Part shown: in pieces, positions 55,655-64,000 of the stretch | Layout of the letters: each line of letters opens with the position of its first letter | Position numbering within the stretch: the stretch's first letter is position 1 | Assembly (NCBI GenBank): GCA_949130485.1 | Contig: OX422183.1 | Location: forward strand, 19,251,934 to 19,315,933 | Reading direction: 5' to 3' | Length of the DNA: 64,000 nucleotides | Source of the DNA: Agelas oroides | Taxonomy: Eukaryota; Porifera; Demospongiae; Agelasida; Agelasidae | Translations under genes and position numbers: made by a program | Notes under the pieces: generated by a model | Told to the model about the DNA's origin: nothing | Database searches by the model: none | Seen by the model: the letters and a program-made list of their open reading frames with translations, nothing else

Positions 55655-55892
55655 GATGCAGGAGATGCATGTCCAGGTATAAGTGGGAACATCACACAGT
55701 ACCAGATCAGTTTCCAGACTGGATCTTCTGTGGCTACTGAGATTGTAAACATTACCAGGTGTACAGCTTGGTGGTGTAGCCACACTTTTGAGCCATCCTC
55801 AAATCCACCCTCAAGCTATGACAGTGTGTCAGTGGCTGCTAAGAATGTGGTGGGAATGGGAGCTGCAAGAACATGTACAGCACAAACTATAA
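55655..55892 (+). CDS. FN3-like domain, second part, inverted paralogue
   Basis: A 238-bp exon, acceptor TTCCCTCCAG and donor GTAAGT, phase 0 in and phase 1 out. It reads ITQYQISFQTGSSVATEIVN, CTAWWCSHTFEPSSNPPSSY and DSVSVAAKNVVGMGAARTCT. It is five codons shorter at its start than 20986-21238. Otherwise the fold-defining positions are the same. Confidence 0.85.
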
Positions 55893-56098
55893 GTAAGTCT
55901 TTTATTAACCAACACCAACAGGAGTTGTGGCACACTGCGAATACAAATAACCACAGAGTGGTTGCCCTGGTTGTAGACAAGCTGAAGAGACAGTGGTTAT
56001 GTAATTTGCTAATCGCACAAGACAAACAGACAGGAAGTTTCCCAGACCACAGATGTTCAGTTAGTAATCACTGAACATCAGTGATGGGGTCACACCTG

Positions 56099-56596
56099 CA
56101 GGGGCAGATTCAGAGATTGAAGAAGGAGGGAGCACACATAGAGTGGGGTTGGTGCAGCCATGCGGCACGTGCTGCGGCACGCGCATGTTTTTTTGCGAGC
56201 GTATAATGCACAGTGTTCTAGGGGGGTCTGGGGGCATGCTCCCCCAGGAAATTTAGACCATAATTATGAGAGTGCTTCTGACGCCATTGGAGACCACCAT
56301 AACTAAGCAAAATGTATGGCAACTGGACTGTAACTCAGGCGATTGGTCGTTTCTCAGAGCCCCTTCCCTTTGGAATCAGCCTTTGTATATGAGGCACTGC
56401 CACAGAACTGTCTCTTGGAAGCTGCAGATTTGAGTGCTTTATGTTTGCAGGACATGAAGTAGTGATTCATATAGAGATATGCACTGTGTTAGAGCAGCTA
56501 CGTGCGGTAAACATGCGGTAAACCTCCATGTTTCGCATTTGCTCAGTCCCGAAGGGGGGGGGGGCATGCCCCCCCCCCCCCCTGGATCCGCCCCTG
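56099..56596. mobile_element. 498-bp TIR element with perfect 5-bp target duplication
   Basis: Starts CAGGGGCAGATTCAG and ends CTGGATCCGCCCCTG, flanked by ACCTG on both sides (56094-56098 and 56597-56601). It shares GGTCTGGGGGCATGCTCCCC with the element at 53448. A poly-G/poly-C hairpin sits just inside the right end (56556-56582). Non-coding. Confidence 0.8.
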
Positions 56597-56601
56597 ACCT
56601 G

Positions 56602-57808
56602 CTTGTATCAAAGACCATGCAATAACAATGATGACCTTGTGTATACTAAACATCTCTCCAGCTTTTGTCAAAAGCGTCTTATTATTAAAGTGTAGTTGTA
56701 GTGACTCCCTCACAGAAGTTCTGAGGGTCATCAGTTGTAAGGTATCTTTTGAACTCAGGTTGCTTATGCAATTAGCCTCTAATACCAAAATAAACTACTG
56801 TATCCTCAGCATGACTGCAACCAGGGAAACCACTCACAACCAATCTTTTTTGGCAGTGTCCATGCTTGACTCGTAGGTTGACTCTAGCTCACTTATATTT
56901 ATAACACTGTCATTTTGTGACTGTGCACATGTAACTAGCTATAGGTAATGCAACTGATGGTACACTTTATGAAGACTATGGCATGGATGTATTATCTTTC
57001 ACCCATCATGTATATGTACGCTTCACTGAACATAACCATATACATTCACTTGCTACAATGATCAGTGTACCACACTTGGTATTGGTGAAGCTTCTCAACA
57101 CACTCTACACTGCAAACAGTTCATTTCAATCACAGACTTGTAGTTTAGACATATGAAGATATAGTCTCATTCCCGCCCAGCTTTCCCTTGTTTGCAGAAC
57201 CGAAAAGCAGGAAGAGCCTGGTACATGATCTCACATACATGGCATCAAAATGGAAAGGATGATAGAAAGGGGTTTAATTGTGTGTGGGCACACAAGGCCC
57301 ATAGCAGCAAGAGGAGCAAAGGTACCAGCTAATTACCCTTACCATGTGCATCTAGCTAGCAGAGGATAGTTTTCATACACACCAAGCATTGAATGTGTAT
57401 TTTCGTATACAACATGCAAAATGTTGCCTTCTGATAGTTGTTAAAAATTTGGTCCTTTCACGATTGCAATGTGACACGTGATATTATCTACCAGGCTCTC
57501 CTGCTTTTGCATACTACAAGTGATGAAAAGCTGGGTGGGGGCCTGGGAAGAAGGATTAACTTATGTACATATGCTTGCTATACTATATCATGTAAATGTG
57601 CAATAATTGCCGAATGCCTTTGCACGAGGCTGATAATCGTGCAGCGCAGTCAGTTCGCCTACTACATATTGCACACGTGCACGAGGCACTCTACATGTGT
57701 ATTCTTAATTTTACGTATTTAGACTTTTATAACTTGGTGACAAACAATAAATGGAAAAGGCGCTGGTATTGCTTATAGCTCATAAAATCCTTTCCTACAT
57801 GTATGTAG
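56602..57808. other. Intron remainder; one MITE
   Basis: About 1.2 kb before the last paralogue exon, with an inverted-repeat element at 57162-57558. No exon seen. Confidence 0.5.
57162..57558. mobile_element. About 397-bp MITE of the AGCCTCGTTCCC family
   Basis: TAGTCTCATTCCCGCCCAGCTTT at the left and AAAGCTGGGTGGGGGCCTGGGAAGAAGGATTA at the right. Inner pairs include GAGCCTGGTA / TACCAGGCTC. The target duplication is not clear, so it is an older copy. Confidence 0.65.
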
Positions 57809-58117
57809 GTACTACCAACAATGTCCTAACTGGTGGAATAGTGGATGCGAGCTCACTCAACAACCTAACTATTAACTGCACATTTCTGTCTGGGTTCACT
57901 GGCTCTGCTCAGTGTACAGTCCAGTATGGGACTGACCCAACCTTCATGAACCTACCATACTCTGCTGAGTCCACTGAGACTGGTACAGCAGGAGACTCTG
58001 TCAGTGTGATACTGAGGGAGCGACTGAACTCCTCAACTCTGTACTACTACACTGTGTCTGCAGTTAGTGGAGATGTCACTGTGACAGTGCAAGGGAGCTT
58101 CACAACACCACAGTACA
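57809..58117 (+). CDS. Third FN3-like exon of the inverted paralogue
   Basis: A 309-bp phase 1-1 exon, acceptor TGTATGTAG and donor GTAAGT. It reads INCTFLSGFTGSAQCTVQYG, LNSSTLYYYTVSAVSGDVTV and TVQGSFTTPQYS, and aligns with 18791-19099 along its full length without gaps. It exits in phase 1, so a sushi-type exon should follow, but none was found in the next 2 kb. Read-through of the donor stays open for about 75 codons to a stop at 58350, giving a tail without a recognisable membrane helix. Confidence 0.85.
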
Positions 58118-58460
58118 GTAAGTATATACGTAACAATTTGATCTTAGGCTTCCATACAGTCTCCCTTCCAATGAATTTATTTGCACGGTTCCGTAAAATT
58201 TCTCACTCTTTGAACTTTTTCTCCCTCTGTGATGGGGAAAACTTCAACCAGGACATTGGCTTAGCAGTTAGTTCAATATCCCCTTTTATAAATCACATGT
58301 TTCGTTTTCTTATTGTACACGTACCTTCTTTTGCCACTATCGTTTACTAGATTCACAGCTGTTGCACATGCCATTCTCTGGGAAAAACTGCACAGTGTAA
58401 TTGCAACTATTGATCAATAAATGCAGCCAAGGTGGCTTGCCTTGTCTATACCACCCCGTA

Positions 58461-58497
58461 CCACACACATACACACACACACACAACACACACACTC
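58461..58497. repeat. Imperfect (CA)n microsatellite
   Basis: A run of CA dinucleotides with two interruptions, downstream of the last paralogue exon. Confidence 0.9.
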
Positions 58498-59671
58498 ATA
58501 GGTGTACTCGATCTGCACTGGATTCAAAAATTTAATGTAGGAAGGTGTGTGATACTACTGGAGACAGTGGTTACTTTGCATGATCCTGTTGTGTGTCTGT
58601 ATGCATTTTTATTAGATTTAGTGGCACTTTGGGCCAAAAATTGCCTCAGAAGTGATCTCAGAGCACCTAATTTACAATATTTTCCACACACAAATCATCA
58701 TTACCCCCCTCCGTCCTACCTAAATCTTGCATCTCCACTACCAATGCCATTGGTCAAAGCATGAGGTTTAACCCCCATAACTATATGCATACCTGCAGAG
58801 CCACTTTTCTCTGTCTAGCTATTGAGGCCTGCATGGGTCAGACTGTTCAAGATGTAATAGGTAGCATCCACTACTGTCCACACAATACATTGGTCTTTCT
58901 ATAATCTGAATTGTCCCTTTATGTGATATTTGAGTGTTACTGCAATTACTATATAGCATAACCATCAGCAGAAATTATATTAGGTAGCTATAAAGTTTAA
59001 CAGTAACATTCTAATGTACACTTGACTAACTCATACGTGTAGTGCAAATTTTGAGGGGAAGATATTCTACAAAGCAAATAGCACTTCGATAGATGGCCAG
59101 TGGGGGCATCACTTCAATCAGTTCTTCAATCACAGCAATTTCAACAACTGTGGCATTATTTCCGCAATCCTTGATGTCTACTTGTTGGAGTGCAGCTGGT
59201 TATGGTCAAGTATATCATTTCTACCTCAATCAACTCTGGCTTTTCCATTCACCTAGACAACCATTTCCATAGATGTGAGATGGCACCATGCTCCACAATT
59301 TTGTGGTGTTATGGAGGCATAAGGACACTATGTGGATGTAAATAGTACATATTGTTTAAGACAGGATGTAAACAGACAAGACATGCACAAGGCAAGCCAG
59401 CTACAATCACTACTGGACTGGTAGACTGACATTTTTATGATGATCCCTACTAAGAAGTATTCATCAAGTAAAATGCTTCCAACCTACATACAGTACATGC
59501 AGTAGATGCAAGATACAAATTTATGTGGGCACCTGTCAGAGGAAGTAAATTGTCAAGTACATACTGTGCCAGCCTGTTTTTATCCATAACATACAACCAG
59601 TAGTGACTTCAAAATAGAATGTGATATACAAAATTAATTGTATTGAGCACTAATGTTCCTCTGTCTCCTCA

Positions 59672-59706
59672 TGTCAGCTGCTGCATCCAGGGAGTACTCT
59701 AATATA
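59672..59706 (-). pseudogene. Possible ankyrin exon relic
   Basis: The minus-strand sequence AGTACTCCCTGGATGCAGCA then GCTGACATG resembles the start of an ankyrin exon (AG ACTCCACTGCATGTAGCAGCTGAC) with a shifted frame. Too short for certainty. Confidence 0.3.
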
Positions 59707-60077
59707 GAAAAAGGAAGTCATTCTAAGTCAATTGTCGCCCTGTCCCACCAAATACGTACTTTAAACTTGGAAAATTGGATTCTTATTATAAAGATATAAG
59801 AAGTCTGTGTACAAGACTGATCTATAATAGTTCTAATGGCGAGTTTGAAGTGGTACCACCCTTTTCAGACCCTACAGCAGTGGACCTAAGATGTTCGGGG
59901 TGGGGGCAGTATACTACCACCTTGAATGGTCACAATTTTTTTAGTGCAACAGATGCACTTTGCAAACTGCCATTATGGTATATAACTTGCACAAATGGAA
60001 CCTTTCTTCGGTGTCTGGGAATGAGGCTAACTCAAACCCTAATCAATTCACCATCAGTAGTAGACTTGCATGCTTAC

Positions 60078-60167
60078 CTCCTCATTATCTTTGATGTTCA
60101 TATGAGCTCTTAGGTATTGCACTATCTCATCATGGTCTTTGCTAGCTGCCATGGCCAGGGCAGTAAC
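60078..60167 (-). CDS. Ankyrin-repeat exon, 90 bp, second gene
   Basis: VTALAMAASKDHDEIVQYLR then AHMNIKDNEE, bounded by a TAAG acceptor and a GTAAGC donor, phase 0-0. It has 30 residues instead of 33; the loss falls at the end of the second helix and the start of the finger. It is the most downstream ankyrin exon seen for this second minus-strand gene. Confidence 0.75.
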
Positions 60168-60352
60168 CTTATGGAGAGAAAGAAACCACAATGTCGAAAT
60201 TAGGCAAAAGGATTCAGAAATTGATAAATGTTGAATTCTGATATTGCCTTGTAGTATCTCTGTGGTTAGATCAAAAAGGTGTTGTTTGGAAAATTAAGGC
60301 TGATTAAGGTAACAGGGGGAATGAAAATCATTATAATCTGTATAAAAGTTAC

Positions 60353-60451
60353 CCCATTATCATTTTCAATGGTGATGTCAGCTCCTTGGTCAACAAGGCT
60401 TTTCACAGTTTCCATAAAGCCTCGACTAGCTGCTATGTGCAGGGGAGTTAT
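60353..60451 (-). CDS. Ankyrin-repeat exon, 99 bp, second gene
   Basis: ITPLHIAASRGFMETVKSLV then DQGADITIENDNG, one full repeat with a CAG acceptor and a GTAACT donor, phase 0-0. Strong TPLHIAA and GADI motifs. It has the same exon design as the cluster at 1-6108, so this is a paralogous gene whose upstream exons lie beyond the retrotransposon or the window. Confidence 0.85.
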
Positions 60452-60702
60452 CTGGTGGAAGAAATATCACACAAGGTAAGGAATTGGCACAAGTATAGAG
60501 AACAGCTTGCCCTTCAGCAGCTCGTACACCATCAAGTGAGGGAAGCATAACAAGCTAAGTGTAATGTTCGATAACACAAGACAATGCCAGACTCAAAAAA
60601 AATGCACGTGTTACTCCCTTTTCTAGAATGTTCTTCCAATTACGTAAGATAGTCCACAGTTCAAAGTACAACACAAATACTAATTAAACATCATCACACA
60701 GT

Positions 60703-60714
60703 TCCCCCTCCTCA
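60703..60714 (-). promoter_or_regulatory. Polypurine tract of the retrotransposon
   Basis: The minus strand reads GAGGAGGGGGAAC directly after the pol stop, followed by TGTGTGATG, a typical polypurine tract and start of a 3' LTR. The far end of the LTR (somewhere between 60470 and 60700) could not be fixed. Confidence 0.5.
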
Positions 60715-61356
60715 GGGATGCGTCCCGCATCCGGAATAGAAGTCTGGAGAGCGGCGTACTCTTACGGGATATCGTTTGACAAGTTCTGACTCATTTTGCG
60801 AATCAACCTGCTCAACGTTCTGTTCAGTATTGACTCCATGGTCCTGTGGAGGGTCATCTCTGTGGGGGGTTGTGACACTGTCCTCGCCTTCGTCATCCAC
60901 CAGTTCCAACCCAGCACCAAAGTGATGCCTTGGTAGTGTGCTGTCTTGTGGTGGTTTGTCCTTAGCTCTGTCCTTGACTGGAGTTTGGACTCTCTGTTTG
61001 TACGGCTTGAGGCGATTAAAGTGAACCACTATTCTTCTACATCGCTTGTTGACATCTTGCACTTGGTCAGTTACGTCGGAAAGGCGCTTTACAACAACAA
61101 AGGGGCCTGACCATGGCCGGTACAGTTTCTTTGACTCTCCCTTGGGCGCTTGTGGAAATAGAACCCATACATGATTTCCCACTTCGTATGGCTTTCCGTG
61201 CACTTTCTTGTTATAAAGTTCCGCTTGGTGGTCAAGTTGCCGCGTGGTCTTTACCCTCACCTTCTCATATGCTTCAGTCAGAGATGATTTGAGTTGGGTG
61301 GCATATTCTGTGCTTGATTGTGATTCCGGTTCAGGCGTTCCATACATTAGCTCCAC
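60712..61356 (-). pseudogene. Integrase C-terminal region
   Basis: Follows the TAA in the same frame. Contains YNKKVHGKPYEVGNHVWVLF and KLYRPWSGPFVVVKRLSDVT, then VHFNRLKPY, the GPY/F module typical of Ty3/Gypsy integrases. A hydrophilic tail of about 90 residues follows, with a stop at 60712. Confidence 0.8.
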
Positions 61357-61368
61357 TGGAAGTTTCGC

Positions 61369-62067
61369 TTATCTTCCGAACATAAGGTAAAAGGGGGTAA
61401 ACCCTGTGGTAGGATGGATACTTGTGTTATAGGCCATGCAAGTTGGTCTCACATAGTCTTCCCAACATTCCAGATGGTCTTTCACACACGTTGACAAGTT
61501 GTGTAGGAGTGTTCTGTTCCACCGCTCCACTAACCCATCCGACTGAGGGTGGTATGCCGTCGTTCGTGTTTTTTGTATTCCCAGGAGTCGGCAAACTTCT
61601 GCTAGGAGGAGTGACTCGAATTGATGGCCCTGGTCCGAGTGAAGTTGCTCCGGAGGAGAGTAGCGGCAAAATACTTCATCAACTAACTTTCTTGCAACCG
61701 TAGTGGCCTCCTGGTTTGGTATTGGAAATGCTTCTACCCACCGGGTGAAATAGTCAGCCACTACCAATACGTAGGAGTTTCCACCCAGTGACTCGGGCAA
61801 TGGGCCAAGTATGTCGGTTGCCACTCTCTGCATTGGATAGCCAGTGTGCACGCCAACCAGCGGTGCTCTGTTTCGTGGAGTTGGGTGCTTCCTTTGCTCA
61901 CACATTTCACAGGTGCTGCACCATTTCCTGACATCCTCAGCATTTCCCGGCCAATAAAAGCGCTCTCGCAGCTTCCCAAGAGTCTTGGCCTCCCGAGATG
62001 TGCACCCGTGGGACCTCCATGTAGCTGGTGTAATATCTCTTTCCTCTGGCCCTGAGGGACTATCCAT
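61369..62067 (-). pseudogene. Integrase
   Basis: After the second frameshift: RFYWPGNAEDVRKWCSTCEM (cysteines of the HHCC zinc finger), ATDILGPLPES (first catalytic Asp), LHSDQGHQFES (second catalytic Asp), YHPQSDGLVERWNRTL (catalytic Glu), ending at YLMFGR and a TAA. All three D,D,E residues are present, but the domain is cut off from the finger by the frameshift and from its C-terminal part by the stop. Confidence 0.85.
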
Positions 62068-62606
62068 TGGTGTGTCACTCCCTTTCCCTCTTGTTCAAAC
62101 TTGCAAGCTAGAAGGCCATCTCGAACTTCCAGTTGGTCCCACTGCTGCATGAGCTTGCGAGTCTCCAGACTTTGGGACTTAGTCAGATCCGAGGAGGGTT
62201 TGCTAGCATTTTCCTTTGCTCGCAGGACAAAAGCGACACCTGGATCACCCATCTGTGCTTCTCGTAGGTTTTGTGGATGCGAGTTGCCCTGGCTGCCGTC
62301 ATCACCAGCTAAATGAGAGGATGGTGGCACAACACATGAGACATCCAACGGGGACTCAGCTACTTGGTGGCTTTCTCTTCCGCACTGTGTGCAGGGTAGA
62401 CGTGACAAAGCATCTGCATTCGTATGTTTCCTGCCTTGTCTGTGGACAATGGTGAACTGATATTCTTGTAACTTCTCCAGCCATCGAGCCAACTGACCTT
62501 CTGGCTCCTTGAATGATTGCAGCCAGGTCAAGGACCCATGGTCTGTTCTCAGAGTAAACTGTCTTCCCAAGAGGTACGGACAAAAATGTTGAGTGAAGGT
62601 CACCAC
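61990..62606 (-). pseudogene. RNase H remainder and pol linker
   Basis: Continues RNase H after the frameshift: LLGRQFTLRTDHGSLTWLQS (catalytic Asp in RTDH), VHRQGRKHTNADALSR (Asp in ADALSR). A linker then leads to LHQLHGGPTGAHLG, the H/H part of the integrase zinc finger, where a second frameshift occurs. Confidence 0.8.
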
Positions 62607-62616
62607 AGCAAGCAGT

Positions 62617-63717
62617 TCACGACGAGTGACACAATATCTTGCTGAGGGTTCGGCTCGCGTATGCGATTACGTGTTCGATTCCGGTTTCATCGAGTTGGGA
62701 CAGGACTCTTCCTAATCCTGTGTTACTTGCATCAGTATCCAAAATAAATGGCTTGCTGAAATTCGGAAAAGCCAGGATGGGTGCTGAGCAAAGCCGCTGA
62801 TGCAGTGTTTGAAATGCCTCGTGGCACTCTGCTGTCCACTCAAATCGGGTCGTTTTTTCCGTAAGACGGTGGAGTGGTTTTGCGATTGTGGCGAAATCCT
62901 GGACAAACCGCCTGTAGTACCCTGCAAGTCCAAGAAACTGTTGAACATCTCTTGCTGACTTGGGGGTGGGCCACCTCTCCACCTTGTCAATTTTGACAGG
63001 ATCCGTGGAAACTCCCTTTCTGGAGATGATGTGTCCGAGATGAAATACCTCAGTCTGAAAGAAAACACACTTGGTTGGCTTCAGTGTTAGTCCTGCCTCC
63101 CTCAATCTTTCAAACACTTGACGCAGGTTACGGAGGTGCTCCTGGAATGATCTGCCCATGACCATCACATCATCCACGTATACCAGGCAGTGTGACATCT
63201 GGAGGCCAGCCAGCACCAGGTCCATTAGTCTCTGAAAAGTGGCAGGTCCATTGCATAAACCAAACGGCATGACTTTAAACTCAAATAAACAATTCAGAGT
63301 ACAAAAAGCTGTTTTCTCTCTATCTTCCACCTCCACCTCTACCTGCCAGTACCCACTCACCATATCTAGGGTTGAGAACCACTGTGACTCTGCTAGGGTG
63401 TCCAGAGTGTCGTCAATCCTGGGGATGGAGTACGCGTCTTTCCGGGTCACTGAGTTTAGCTTGCGGTAATCGATGCAAAAACGTGTGCTCCCATCTTTTT
63501 TTACCACAGGTGATGCCCAAGGGCTTTGCGATGGTTGTATCACATCCTTTGCTTGCATTTCTGTGAGCAGATCCTGCATTTCCTGTCTCTGACAGAGTGG
63601 GACTCTTCGGACTGGTTGGCGGATAGGCTGTGCATCACCTGTGTGGATGGAGTGCTTGATTTTGCTTGTCCAGCCAAGTTTGCCGTCTTCTGCAATTATG
63701 TCAGCAAACTCAAACAC
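62617..63717 (-). pseudogene. Reverse transcriptase and start of RNase H
   Basis: About 366 codons. Visible motifs: RFCIDYRKLN, FSTLDMVSGYWQ, MPFGLCNGPATFQRLM, LVYVDDVMV (catalytic aspartates present), LGHIISRKG, and the connection FLGLAGYYRRFV. The RNase H beginning FILDTDASNTGLG carries its first catalytic Asp. The frame is lost after ASRTLSK. The RT itself looks intact; the segment as a whole is separated from the rest by breaks on both sides. Confidence 0.85.
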
Positions 63718-63729
63718 CAGCTGAGCAAA

Positions 63730-64000
63730 CTACTCCTTGTGGTCCTTCTCCAAGTCAGCTGCACACCGGTCGATCATCTGTTCTAACAGCTGTTGTTTTG
63801 ATTCAGACACCCTTGGAATCTTCTCTGCTGCAGTGCTCACACTCATCGCTCTGATGATGGGTGCAGTATCACACTCCTCAACTGTTGCTACCTTGGTGCC
63901 CTTGAACACGGTGGTTGTATCCGAGCTGAGGTTCAGCAGCCTGACTGGCACAGTCGTGGTGACAGGACTTACGAGCGCACGAGCGACTCTCACTGGCAGA
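63730..64000 (-). pseudogene. Retrotransposon pol segment before the RT
   Basis: Contains VPVRLLNLSSDTTTVFKGTK and VATVEECD, the conserved stretch between protease and reverse transcriptase in these elements. Open to the right window edge. It ends at the TAG that separates it from the RT segment in the same frame. Confidence 0.75.

Larger units (their letters stand above)
58118..60077. other. Junction region between paralogue cassette and ankyrin exons
   Basis: About 2 kb. Contains a CA-rich microsatellite (58461-58497), a possible ankyrin relic (59672-59706) and a stray end of the AGCCTCGTTCCC family (60010-60030). No sushi or membrane exon was found on the plus strand, though a diverged one could be missed. 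Confidence 0.5.
60712..64000 (-). pseudogene. Ty3/Gypsy-type retrotransposon pol, broken
   Basis: The minus strand holds pol domains in Ty3/Gypsy order, running in from beyond the right edge. In order: the pre-RT tether (to about 63732), reverse transcriptase with the YVDD catalytic box (about 63200), RNase H, zinc-binding integrase with HPQSDGLVERWNRT, and a C-terminal basic domain. The coding frame is interrupted by in-frame stops at 63730-63732 (TAG) and 61369-61371 (TAA) and by frameshifts near 62635 and 61990. It is therefore inactive. Integrase after RNase H distinguishes it from Copia. It lies upstream of ankyrin exons and in the same orientation. Confidence 0.9.

Noticed and set aside
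58118-58350. Read-through tail after the last paralogue exon
   Set aside because: It would require ignoring a good GTAAGT donor; the extension has no domain. Kept only as a remote possibility.
59775-60113. 112-codon plus-strand open frame downstream of the paralogue cassette
   Set aside because: It overlaps an end of the dispersed MITE family and the opposite-strand ankyrin exon; no sushi or membrane features.
1-64000. tRNA, rRNA, CRISPR array or bacterial-type operon
   Set aside because: Looked for by eye on both strands and not found; the exon-intron structure is eukaryotic throughout.

Overview
The window reads as nuclear DNA of an early-branching animal, most likely a demosponge. Coding information is split into short exons with GT..AG junctions, introns are kilobases long and full of small DNA transposons, and the ectodomain modules (including an FN3-like domain with a GTTNN...LPYS...YYYTVS pattern) resemble sponge predicted proteins that I remember. 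The species cannot be fixed from sequence alone. There is no sign of a bacterial, organellar or viral genome: no operons, no rRNA or tRNA genes and no CRISPR array.

Receptor locus, minus strand, 30.3 kb down to the left edge. In transcription order the exons encode an Ig-like domain, an FN3-like domain, a second FN3-like domain split over two exons, a third FN3-like beta-sandwich and a sushi/CCP-like module. Three successive single-helix transmembrane exons follow, then two short polar linker exons, then a long series of ankyrin-repeat exons that runs off the window. Codon phases agree at every junction from the Ig exon through the first linker exon. The ankyrin exons are 99 bp, phase 0, one repeat each. 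The simplest reading is a membrane receptor with an Ig/FN3/CCP ectodomain and an ankyrin cytoplasmic tail. The join between the second linker (12.3 kb) and the first ankyrin exon (6.1 kb) is the weakest link.

Middle, 30.4-52.7 kb. No gene is supported here. It holds transposon remnants: a hAT-type element with a perfect 8-bp target duplication, elements with 5-bp duplications, a 2.7-kb element with long inverted arms, several MITEs and a hammerhead-ribozyme-like motif. A damaged FN3 exon copy lies at 42.2 kb.

Right part, 52.8-58.1 kb, plus strand. This is an inverted paralogous copy of the first five ectodomain exons, all open and with good splice sites, but with no recognisable sushi or transmembrane exons after them. 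At 60.1-60.5 kb two ankyrin exons on the minus strand appear to be the 3' part of another gene lying beyond the window. A dead Ty3/Gypsy-type retrotransposon (60.7-64.0 kb, minus strand) has inserted upstream of them.

An intron of the receptor (24.2-26.5 kb) carries an ISL2EU/Harbinger-like DNA transposon with two damaged convergent genes: a THAP plus helix-turn-helix transposase and a SAP plus SWIM-finger protein. Exon boundaries below were placed by reading splice signals, reading frame and similarity between the two paralogous copies; none is backed by transcript data.
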